The notes beneath the pieces are model-generated. The model saw only the letters and a program-made list of their open reading frames with translations, had not been told where the DNA came from and searched no databases. 64,000 nucleotides of DNA from Verticillium longisporum (lineage: Eukaryota > Ascomycota > Sordariomycetes > Glomerellales > Plectosphaerellaceae), in contig JAETXT010000007.1 in assembly GCA_019188255.1 (NCBI GenBank), forward strand, positions 372,001-436,000, read 5' to 3'. Below are positions 31,713 to 42,800 of this stretch, in pieces (the stretch's first letter is position 1; every line of letters begins with the position of its first letter). Position numbers and translations under genes: made by a program.

Positions 31713-33390
31713 ATGAAGACCAACTTCGGTATCCTCCTGGCCTTCCTGGCCGCCGCCCGCGCCCAGCAGGCTTGCACGTCTCAGGCTGAGACGCACCCTT
31801 CTCTGACCTGGCAGAAGTGCACTGGCACCGATGGTTCCAGCTGCACCAACGTCTCGGGCTCCGTCGTCCTCGACTCCAACTGGCGATGGACTCACACCGT
31901 CTCCGGATACACAAACTGCTATGACGGCAACAAGTGGACCGCCTCTTGCGGCACCGATGGCACTACCTGCGCCCAGCAGTGCTGCGTTGACGGCGCCGAC
32001 TATGCCAACACCTACGGTGTCACCACCAGCGGCAATGCCCTGACCCTCAAGTTCGTCACCAAGCACCAGTACGGCACCAACATCGGCAGCCGTGTCTACC
32101 TCATGGAGAACGACACCAAGTACCAGGCCTTCAACCTCCTCGGCAACGAGTTCACCTTCGATGTCGACGTCTCCAAGACCGGCTGCGGTCTCAACGGCGC
32201 TCTGTACTTTGTCTCCATGGACCTGGATGGTGGCCTTTCCAAGTACTCCACCAACAAGGCCGGCGCCAAATACGGTACTGGTTACTGCGACAGCCAGTGC
32301 CCCCGCGATATCAAGTTCATCGGCGGTGTTGTCAGTACAGCCTCAATCTCTGAGATGAAGCCCGACTAACGATTACTCACAGGCCAACGTTGCCGGCTGG
32401 GTCCCTACTGCGGACGATCCCAACTCTGGTGTCGGTAACCTCGGTGCCTGCTGCGCTGAGATGGATGTCTGGGGTACGTTGCCTGCCTATCCACAATCCA
32501 ACAACACACGACCACATGCTAACAGCTTTGCAGAGTCCAACAAGATCTCCACTGCGTACACTCCCCACCCTTGCCAGAACAACGCCTACCACACGTGCCA
32601 GGGCGACAAGTGCGGCGGCACCTACTCTGCTGACCGCTACGGCGGAGACTGCGATCCCGATGGTTGCGACTTCAACTCGTACCGCCAGGGTGACAAGTCC
32701 TTCTACGGCGAGGGCACTGGTTTCAAGCTCAACACTGCCCAGAAGCTCACCGTCGTCACTCAGTTCCTCCGCTCCGGCGGCAGCACTGGTGATCTTTCCG
32801 AGATCAAGCGCTTCTACGTCCAGAACGGCGTCGTCTTCGCCAACTCTCAGAGCACCGTTGCCGGCAACCCTGGCAACTCTCTGACCCCCGCCTTCTGCAA
32901 GGCCCAGAAGACCGCCTTTGGCGACCAGAACATCTTCGACCAGCGCGGTGGCTTCACCCAGACGAGCGACGCCGTCTCCAAGCCCATGGTCCTCGTCATG
33001 TCCCTGTGGAACGACCACTACGCCAACATGCTGTGGTTGGACTCTACCTTCCCCACCACCTCCACCGGCCCCGGCGCCGAGCGCGGCAGCTGCCCTACCA
33101 CCTCCGGCACGCCCGCCGATACCGAGACCAACCAGGCCAACGCCATGGTGCAGTTCAGCAACATCAAGTTCGGCCCCATCGGCTCGACCTTCAACCAGGG
33201 CGCCGTCAGCCCTCCCAGCGGTGGCAACACCACCGACGCTACTCCTCCCACCACCCCGCCCGCCTCCTCCGGCGGCGCTGCCGCTCCCAAGTGGGGCCAG
33301 TGCGGCGGACAGGGCTGGACTGGTCCCACTACCTGCGTCGCCGGCTCGACCTGCCAGGCCCAGGACCAGTGGTACTCCCAGTGCCTGTAA
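31713..33390 (+). CDS. cbh1: Cellobiohydrolase I (GH7) with C-terminal CBM1
   Basis: Model join(31713..32330, 32383..32473, 32534..33390), 521 aa. Intron 1 is GTCAGT..ACAG with CTAAC; intron 2 is GTACGT..GCAG and splits a codon so that EMDVW-E is formed. A signal peptide ([17 protein letters not shown]) precedes QQACTSQ, the usual mature N-terminus. The GH7 catalytic triad region AEMDVWES supplies nucleophile and acid/base (E-x-D-x-x-E). Cys-rich segments [16 protein letters not shown] and [10 protein letters not shown] are as in other GH7 enzymes. A Pro/Thr/Ser linker ([17 protein letters not shown]) leads to a CBM1 ([20 protein letters not shown]) at 33292-33387. The enzyme releases cellobiose from reducing ends of cellulose outside the cell. 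Length is normal and the gene looks intact although RIP-mutated DNA begins within about 150 bp of its stop. Confidence 0.97.
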
Positions 33391-35724
33391 GCGCCTGACG
33401 GTGCCCGGCGAGCGGTTCTCCGCGTCCTCCTCGTGGGCGATGAGAGGCACGAAGTCAAAGACAGCGCAGCCGTTAATCCAATTCAATCAAGTATCGAGTA
33501 TTAAATTGATCGTTTACCTCATCGCGCATATTATACTTAATTAATTAAATTAATTAAATTAACTAATACTATTTAACTAATTTAGTTAGTAAATAAAGCT
33601 ATCGCGAAGTCGGAGAGCGTACTTAAATACCGAAACTTATAGTATTTACCTTCTCTACGACTAACCTAGCTTAATAGCGCTTCTCTAAAGCTAATTATTA
33701 AAGTACTAAATCTCTTTTAGTATATCTAAGGCTATTAAGAGCCTCTATAACGTTAACGTAAGCTTTATAAAGCTAAATGCCCTCTCGTACTTAGCCGATA
33801 TTACTAGGATAGCGAAGATATTAAGGGTAAAGCGATTAATAATAGGAAATACTTATTTTTAATTTATTTACTAAATAATTAAATTATAGGGCTTAAAGGC
33901 CAATATTAAATTAAAATAAAGGTATTAATTAAATTCTAAATTTATTAATGTAGTCTATTAATACTAATTATATATTTAGTTATTAAATATTAATATATTA
34001 ATTATAATTTATCGCCCTTATAAATCTCGGAAGTCCTCGTAGAATAAAGCTAATAGCTAGATATTAATAGGAGAAGTACTATTCTTTTATTAATATTAAT
34101 ACTCTTAATATATTTATAGATTATTATATACTTTATAAAGCTATATTAGCTATTCTCTTAAAGCTTATTATACCTTTAGCTATTATATCCTAAGACCTAG
34201 ATAGAGGATAATAATAATAATATATAGAAGAGATTTATCTAAGGCTTTATAATATTAACTAAGCTTTACTTAAATATTAATAATAGAGAATCGAAAGTAT
34301 AATTATAAATCTATTAAAAGCGCTTTAAGGCTAAAGTTTATATAAATAGAATATTCGCTCTATATATATTCAGGGAGGGAGTTAATAGATAAAGGAATAT
34401 AAAGTCTATTAGAACGAAGTCGGTAATATCTTTAAAATAAATAATTAAACTAGCTTTAATTAATCGAGGTATTATTAAAAAAGGCTTTCTAATATTCTAA
34501 TTACTCGAGAATATACTCTATTCCTATAAGGACTTCCTATAAAGCGCTATAGCTACCCTTCTTAGCCTATCTTTATATATATAACGTTTAATAATATAAA
34601 GGCTTAAGAGTAATATAAAGTTCTAATAAGAAGCGCTATTTATTAATAATTATTAAACTAGGTTCTAGGCAACGACCGAAGATAATATTATCTTTATAAG
34701 TAAAGGGATAATAGAGAGATAAATAGATAAAGGGATATAAGAGGAAGGGAGAGATAGAAGTTATTATATCTCGAGAAGGAGGCGTCGGATAGAGGAGCGG
34801 ATCGAAGATCTTAGTAGCCCTGATTTTTAGCTATAGAATAGTATAGTTTTCGATAGGAACGGAGGTAGGCGTTATCGGAAGGAATTAATATAAATACTCG
34901 GATTAATCCTAAAGGAGGTATAGCCTATCTTAGAAGATATCTATTTATAATAGTTAAGGGTATTAAAATTAGATAGGAATTACTATATAATAGGAAATAA
35001 CGATTTTATTTAAAAAAGAAGATATATTATTATTATAAAAACCCTAAAAAGTAGAGCAGGGGAATTACTCTATATCTAATAGACTAACCCTTAGGGGCTA
35101 GGCGTAGATAAGGCGTATAGGCTACCTCTAGATCTATAGGGAAGTGGAGTCGGTTCTACTCTAGCTTATAAGCTAAGCTAATAAGAGATAATAGAAGTCA
35201 AACGGTTATTACTATTTAATAGTTCTATAGAATTATATAAAGAATATACTATTATATAGCTCCGCTTTTTCTCTTTCTAATAATATAGGTATTAATATAG
35301 TTTAGCTTTTATCTTATCTATTAGAAGGGTTATAAGACCCTATCTCTTATAATTATAAACCTTATTTTATTAAAATTATAAATATTATATTCTATAATAC
35401 TATATTTCGTAATTATATTATAAATAAATATAAACTATATATTTATTATATTAGGTCTTTATATAGGGCTTTCTTATAATCGTATTTATAAAAGAAATAT
35501 ATTTTAAATTCTAATTATTATTTAATAAAGTTTAAGGCCTAGCGCTTTCCGATATATAGTATATTATAATCGGAAAGTAATCGATTAATTATATTTTCTA
35601 TTTTATAAAGCTATAAAGGAAATAATTAGGAATCCTATTTAAATATATATTAAATAATCGTTAATTCTTCTAGCTCTATTAATTTCTTTAATTTAGATAT
35701 AGTATTATATTATAAAACTATACC

Positions 35725-35916
35725 TATTAAGAGGGCTTTACTACTTATATAAACCCTAATTTATTACTTTAGCTATACTTAAGAGCTCTAAATAGGTAGA
35801 GTAGGTAATATAAGACTTATTATTAAGAGGGCTTCACTGCTTATATAAACCCCGATTCATTACTTTGGCTATGCCTAAGAGCTCTAAATAGGTAGGGTAG
35901 GTAATATAAGACTTAT
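35725..35916. repeat. Two tandem 96-bp units, one with RIP-type changes
   Basis: Units 35725-35820 and 35821-35916 are each exactly 96 bp and directly adjacent. They differ at nine positions, all C-to-T or G-to-A in unit 1 relative to unit 2; unit 2 keeps TTCACTGC, CCCCGATTCA and TTTGGCTATGCC. Confidence 0.85.
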
Positions 35917-36391
35917 AATGATTATTAATTATCCTATCTCTCTGAATCACCGCTACTTACGTAAATTAGATATACCTATCTAATTCACCGATTACGTAAG
36001 CTATGAATCACGTGCTCCTGAGAGCTATGAATCCTAGCCCTAGTAATTACTATATTAGTAAATCCTATATAATAATTACCGACCTAAGCAATCCCCTAAT
36101 ATTAATTCAATACTAGCTATCTTTTCTTTATAGATAGAATTACCTAAGGGACTAATATCGGGCTCTATTACTTAGGTTAATAGCTACTCTAATACGCTTA
36201 TAATCCTCTAGTCTCTAGCGTATTAGATCTACTATCCTAATCTATAAAATAAATAAATAAATAAGTAAATAAGTAATAATAGGAGAATAATAAATAGAAT
36301 AAGGAAAAATATAGCTTAATACTACTATTCCTATAAACGCTAAATCCCTAGTCCCTAGTACTACGGATTAATTAAACTAGCCGCTAAATAG
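35821..36391 (-). repeat. LTR-like repeat, inverted copy of 49936-50499
   Basis: Read on the minus strand, this segment matches 49936-50499 along its whole length with scattered transitions and small gaps. Both start at CTATTTAGCGGCTA and end at CCCTCTTAATA. The plus-strand copy precedes the region holding copia integrase remains, so both are probably LTRs of a copia element. Parts of this copy (35840-36010) keep CA and TG and are less mutated than their surroundings. Confidence 0.65.
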
Positions 36392-36392
36392 C

Positions 36393-37572
36393 TCTCTAAG
36401 GAAACGATTTAAATTATAATTAAATAATAGGAATAGGCTTTTAAACCCTTTAATAAAGGAAATAAATAATAATTAAATAATATAATAGCTAATTAAATAG
36501 CGCTCTTATAATAGCTAGATATAGGCTCTTAAAGTCTCTAAATCGCTAATATACTAATAGAGGGTAGAAGAATAATTATTATTACCACTTTTATTAGCTT
36601 TCTTAATAGGAATAATAGAATTAAACCGCCTTTAATAGGAATAATAGAATTAAACTATTTAAATAGGATTAATAGATCCTATTAAGCTAATTTAATAAAT
36701 ACTATATTCTATAGATCTATATATCTAATTAATAAACTATAATAATTCTATTCCTTTTATTTTCCCTCTTCCCTATAACGATTCTTTATTTTTAAGATAG
36801 CTAGCTTAATCTATTATTTTAGAGCTCTAATAATTATTAAATCCCTATTTTTATTACTCTCTCTCTCTCTCTTTTTCTCTTATCTTAGCCTTAATAATAC
36901 TATTTAAGCGTAAAGCCCCTACGCTTATTGCCCCTCCTATTAAGAGAGTAGCGAAGCGTAAGAACCTAGTTAGTATTAATCGTAGGAGCTACTAATCCGG
37001 GATATAGTATATATACGTAATAATATTTATAAGGTCCCCTATTTAGGGTATTTAAAGTCTTATTTTATTAATAAGTAAACTAAAACTAATATTAATAGTA
37101 TATATTACGATTTAGAGCCTAAGGGTTCCTATTACTATAAATATACTTCTAAATACTTTTATAAATTAATATAAGCTTCCGTAATCTCTATTTTCTAATA
37201 TCTATAGCTTTAATAATTATTATCTATAATCTAGTTAGGGCATTTAAGCCTATTATAAAGTTTTTAGCTATTTAGGATAAGAATAATAAGCTAATAAGCT
37301 CTCTTCTCTATTATTTCCCTAATTATCTAATTATATAATTAGCTAATAGGGGATATAGGATATAGAGAAGTAATATACTATTATAAAGGGTATATTAATA
37401 ATTACTAAGGAGGAGGAGGCGAAGGGGGGTAATAACCTTAATAAGGACTATAATAGTCTTTATAATATTAACTATAAAGTAGCTAAGTAGGCTATAGCTC
37501 TATAGCTCTTTAACTACCTCTAATAGGACTCGCTAGAATAATTAAACTCGGATTCTTCGGATTCCGAGGCCT
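36393..37572 (+). repeat. Dispersed repeat W, copy 1
   Basis: It matches 62867-64000 in the same orientation. Both start at CTCTCTAAG/CTTTCTAAG followed by (G/T)AAACGA and include the shared sections AATAATAGGAATAGGC, a CT/TC tract (36857-36872) and CTATTTAGGGTATTTAAAG. Differences are mainly transitions. The type of element is not recognised; copy 2 runs off the window. Confidence 0.7.
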
Positions 37573-37956
37573 AGTCCGCTTTACGGAGCAATTACTTTAC
37601 TATTTTACTAATTACGGGGTCATCGTTTTTATTTCTAGAATACTCGTTTTTAAGCTTTATTATATTTTTTACTAATATTAATTACCTTTACCCCTTAATT
37701 ATTCTTTTTTTAACGTTTAATTTATCCTTTAATCCTAATTATAACTTTATTAAAGCTTATTAGCGCTTCTAGTATTTAGTTTAGCGCTCTTTTAATTATT
37801 AAATCTATAAGGTTATCGCTTCTAGCGATATAATGAATTTTATCGATTTTACGTTCTTCGTAGCTTTACTATAATACTATAAGATCTATTATTAAGCGTT
37901 TCTCTACTATTATATTTAATTAAACTAAGTATTAATAGAGCGAGTAGCTATCGGTA

Positions 37957-39816
37957 ACGTAATCCACAAGCGAGTGGTTCACCCAAGCGAGTGGTTCACT
38001 TCGCCCGGGCCCACGACCTACACCTGAATTCTACAGATTCCACCTCCGCCCGCGATGGAGACTCTTTCAAAAGAAGGTCAATTATTCCTTGCTATCCAAG
38101 CTATGGACAATGACCCGAACCTAAGCGCCCGGAGTGCTGCGAGGATCTACACCGTCCCCTTAACGACGCTCCTCCGACGCCAGAAGGGCAAACCCTCCCG
38201 ACGCGAAAGCCCGCCCAATTCTGCCAAATTAACAGTACTAGAAGAGAAAACTATTGTCGAATATATCCTTGACCTAGATGCGCGATCTTACCCTCCCCGG
38301 TTGGGTGAGGTCGGAGATATGGCGAATCGCCTGCTTGCCGACCGTGACGCGCCACGCGTCGGGAAGAACTGGGCCGCAAACTTCGTCAAACGGCAACCAG
38401 AGCTCCGGACGCGTTTCTTTCGCAAGTACGACTACAAGAGGGCCCAATGCGAAGATCCGGACGCGATAAACGCGTGGTTCCGCCTCGTGCATAACATGAT
38501 CGCCAAGTACGGCATCCAAGAGGCTGACATGTACAACTTTGACGAGACCGGCTTCCAGATGGGCGTTATCGCCAACGGAATGGTCGTGACCAGTTCGGAA
38601 AGACGGTCCAATGTGAAGATGAGGCAGCCAGGCAACCGGGAATGGGTTACGGTGATCCAGGGCGTTGGCGCGTTGGGTTTCTCCGTCCCGCCGTTCATCG
38701 TGGTTTCGGGCAAGTACCACCTCTCGAGCTGGTACCAGGACGACGCGATTTCTCGCGACTGGAGAATCGCAACATCTCCAAACGGCTGGACGACGAATGA
38801 TATTGGTCTGGAATGGATTCGGCATTTTGACAGGCATACAAAGTCCCGTACTTCGGGCGGTTATCGCCTACTGATCCTGGATGGCCACGAAAGTCACCAC
38901 TCGGTCGACTTCGAACTCTACTGCAAGGAGAACAACATCATCACACTCTGTATGCCTCCTCATTCGTCACATCTACTCCAGCCTCTCGATGTTGGGTGTT
39001 TTGGCCCACTAAAGAAAGCATACGGTCGGCAAATCGAGGATAGGATGAGGGCGGGTACAACGCACATCAGCAAAGAGGACTTCTTCCCGGCGTTTTCGGC
39101 TGCATTTCAGCAAGCAATGACAGAAAAAACATCCAGGGAGGCTTTCGAGGAGCGGGGCTTGTCCCCCATAACCCGGAAACAGTCCTGTCAAAGCTGGATG
39201 TGAGGTTGAGGACGACGACGCCTCCGGGGACGTCCCACGGGGAGCGTGATTCTTGGGTCTCTAAGACGCCCACTAACCTGCTCGAGGCAGGTTCCCAGAC
39301 TGACTTCATCAAAGGGCGAATCTCACGCCACCAGGGAAGCTCCCCAACGTCAATTTTAGATGCTGTTGACTATCTTGCGAAGGGGACGCGGGGTGTTATG
39401 CACCAGATCGCTCTTTTGAAGTCAGAGGTTATGATCCTTCGAGAGGAAAATGCTACACTAAGCCGACGCCGGAGGGCCAAAAAGCTACGTCTCCGGGAAG
39501 GAGGAAGCATGGCTGTAGGCGAGGGACAGGACAAGATTGCTCAGAAGGAAGTAGATATCCAGATAAAAGAGGAAACGCTGCAGAACCCGGGTCCCGCGTC
39601 GTGGTCCCAGCCGAAGAAACGATGCTGTAGCGTATGCGGGAAGACCGGCCACAACGCGAGAACTTGTCAGGTAGCTATCTCATCGTCTGCAAAAGACGAG
39701 GAGGAGTGATTTTAATTGATTTACGGCGTTTGGGTTGAGGTTTTCCTCGGAATGTTTGTCGGGTCGGGGTGAAGTGAACCACTCGCATGGGTGAACCACT
39801 CGCTTGTGGATTACGT
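37957..39816 (+). mobile_element. Fot1/pogo-type DNA transposon, family 1 copy A
   Basis: 1860 bp, flanked by TA target duplications (37955-37956 and 39817-39818). The inverted ends begin ACGTAATCCACAAGCGAGTGG and run about 47 bp with two small mismatches between ends. Each end carries two 17-bp-spaced copies of AAGCGAGTGGTTCAC. The inside encodes one transposase on the plus strand. GC content and the presence of CA/TG show no RIP, in contrast to the flanks. Confidence 0.93.
38055..39709 (+). pseudogene. Fot-type transposase, one frame break (copy A)
   Basis: About 550 residues in two frames. An N-terminal helix-turn-helix/CENP-B-like DNA-binding part (LSARSAARIYTVPLTTLLRR, then NWAANFVKRQPELRTR) is followed by the DDE domain: first Asp in YNFDETGFQMG, second in LLILDGHESHH, third in LQPLDVGCFGPLKKAYG. 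Next come a coiled segment (LKSEVMILREENATLSRRRRAKK) and a C-terminal zinc knuckle CSVCGKTGHNARTC. The frame breaks at 39124-39129, a run of six A where seven would keep frame. Family members cut and paste at TA sites in the nucleus. The gene may be intact if the run was miscounted. Confidence 0.85.
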
Positions 39817-39818
39817 TA

Positions 39819-42800
39819 TATAAAAGGAAGGCTAATAAAGTAAACCTAATCGACGATAAGCTATCTAATAATAGTATATTTAAAGGTAACCCCCTCTAGA
39901 AGATTAAGAAGCTAGCTACTATCCTACTAGAATAGTATATAATTAATAAAGGCCTTTTTAAAAGCTTAATTATATTAAAGTTCTTAAATATTAAGCTATA
40001 ATCGAGGCTTACGATTTAGAAATTATAAGATATTATAGACTCTTATAAATACCTCCGATTAAGGGAATAGGATATATTAAAGTAAATCCTCCTAAATAAA
40101 GAAACTATATTAATTTAGGACTTTACTAAGTATAGGAGCCTTAACTATAATATTACTCCCTATAGAAGATAAAGACGATCCCTTATAAGGCTTAGTAAAT
40201 AAAGGGCATCTTAATTCCGAAGGCCTTTGAGAAGTTAATTATCGAAATATTAAAGGAATGCCTTAAGAGAGGGGTTATTAAGGAAAGCTATACTTTTTAT
40301 AAGAACCCTTAATTCCTAGTTTAGAAGAAGGATAGGAAGATAAAGCTTATTAACTTAGCTATATATATTAATAGGGTTATAATAAAGGATACTTTTATAC
40401 CCTTAAGCGGGGATAACTTCTTAGAAGACTTCGTAATATATAAGCTTATCTCCCTTCTCGACTTCTTTAATAGATATAATTAAATACTATTTAATAAGAT
40501 TAATAGGGATATAACGACTTTTATAATCTCTATTAGCCTATTTAGGATATATACTCTCCCCTAGGGAGCTATTAACTTAATAGTATAATTTATATATATA
40601 ATTATAAGAATCCTCTATAACCTTACCCTCTATTATTATTATACCTTTATAGATAATATTACTATTAAAGGTCTAACTATTAATTATAGAAGTAAGGACT
40701 TAATCCTAGGGGTATATTAATTTATTATAGAATACTTTTAGAATATTAATAAAGTCCTTATTAATATTAAGCTTTTAGGATATACTATTTTAGGGGTAAA
40801 GAGCTAATAGGCTTAAGAATCGGCTATTATAATTAGCTACGTTTATAGCGCTATAGATCATTCCCCTAATCTAGCTAAGATTATTAAGCTCTAAGAATAA
40901 ATAAAGTATAATAATATTTCTTTATTAAGATCCTTCTTAGAATTAATAGCCTTTTATTAAATTTAGATTAATTATTTTAATATTAAGTATAGCCCTTTTA
41001 TAGATCTATTAAAGAAGAATATTCTATTCTCCTAGATAGATTCGTAATAAGAAGCTTTAGATATTATTAAAGCTAAACTTATAGGCTCTCCGATCTTAAT
41101 CTCGATTAATTATAGCCTTAAGGGGGGGATTATCTACTTCTATATAGATACGAGCTTTGAAGGCTAGGGAGCCGTTTTAGGATAATAGATTAATAGGAGA
41201 TAGGTAGTCTCGAAGTACGAAAATAGTTATTAGGATATAGCTAAATAGAAATACGATTCTAGGAAGCTAGAGCTTAAAGGAGTCCTAAAAGCCTTAAAGC
41301 GCTTAAGGAATTACCTATATAGCGTCTACTTCGTTTTAGAAATAGATACTTAAACGCTTATAGTATAGCTTAATAGGGCTATAATAGACCTCCTAGGATT
41401 AATAGTCGTCTATTAGATTACTTAAGTCTATATATTTAATTTTAAAATTAAGTATATTTTAGGGATAAAGAATTCTATAGTAGATAGACTCTCTAGAAAG
41501 CTATTAGGACTATCTAATTAGGACGACGAAGCTATAGAAGGGGATATTAATAACTTTATTAACGTTAATATCTTTATAGTAACTATTAAACTACTAAGCC
41601 TACTCCTATTAGATAGAGAGACTTAGAGCTAAGCTTTAAAGGACTTAATAAGCTTCCTAGTAATAGGAATATTCCTTAGCGAATTTACTAAGAGGTAGTA
41701 AGAGGTAATTAGGAGAATAGTAATAAAAGTTTTTCTTTAAGATAGCTTCTTTTAGACCTATCCTAATAAAATACGAGCTTACCTATAGAGAATTATTAAT
41801 AATACTAATATATAGATTACTCTAATTATGATTATATATAAAGAGGTAGGGTATTAGGGATATAAAGTAACCTATTAATAAATATTATTTAACTTCTAAT
41901 AGGATAATATATATTAATAAATTAAAATAATAATTAAGGCTTATCTTATATATTAAATAGCGAGAGGACTATTAAAGGGCGACCCTTTAACGTTTATTAA
42001 GCTAATTACGGACTCCCTCCCCTTTATTTATACTTATCTTAATATCTAGTACCTTTATAATTACTATTTAATAGAAGCTAGGTATAGATTTACTAATTAC
42101 GTCGAGGCCCGCCTAATTAGGGTAAATACTTTAAAGGCTATTACGAAATTCATCTAGGAGGACGTTATCTATAGATATAGCTTATATTATATCCTCGTTA
42201 TTAATAGTAGACTAGAAAATAAGGGATCGGTTATTAAGCTTAATAACTAATATAGAACGAAGCGGAAACTTATATTATCGTATAATTTAAGGGCTAATAG
42301 CCTTATCGAGAAAGGTTATTAACCTATTATATATACCCTAGCTACTTAGGTAGTAATAAGAGGCGAGAGAGTTAACTCTCTATTAATAACTATTCTATTT
42401 ATAGATAGAATAAATACAAAGGCTTCTATAGACTATATACCCTTCTTCCTCCTTTATAGCTATAAAGCTATTATATTAATTAAGACTATATTACTTATAT
42501 AGTAGATATTAGATTAAGACTTAGTCCGTTCGCCTAATTAAGAGGTATAAATATACTTAAGAGCCTTTTCCTAGCTTAAATTTAATAGGATTAAAGCGAT
42601 TCGAATACTTAACTATTAATAGTATACTAGGACTAAGGAATTAAATCGCCGAAATACTACTTAATTCTATATTTAGAAGCTCTAAACTAAGGACGTAGTC
42701 CTTATCTATAACGTTAAATAAATAATAAATATATCGAGAAATATAAAGCTTAACCCCTATTAATAGGGCTTATTTAGAATTACTTTAATTATATTTAGGA

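Larger units (their letters stand above)
33391..37956. repeat. RIP-mutated AT-rich repeat block, segment 1
   Basis: After about 130 bp of ordinary 3' flank, the sequence from about 33530 is AT-rich, full of TAA/TAG and almost free of CA and TG while CG remains. That is the RIP pattern (CpA to TpA on both strands). No open gene survives. It includes an LTR-like segment (35821-36391), a tandem 96-bp pair (35725-35916) and the start of a dispersed repeat (36393 on). The source of 33530-35700 was not identified. Confidence 0.85.

Noticed and set aside
33530..35700. Copia body in reverse orientation attached to the LTR-like segment at 35821
   Set aside because: Loose resemblance just beyond the LTR fades quickly and no copia motif could be read on the minus strand, so the block is left unclassified.
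37957..39816. CRISPR-like reading of the short repeated GAGTGG motifs
   Set aside because: Only two copies per end, within transposon inverted ends, in a eukaryote; they are sub-terminal transposase sites.
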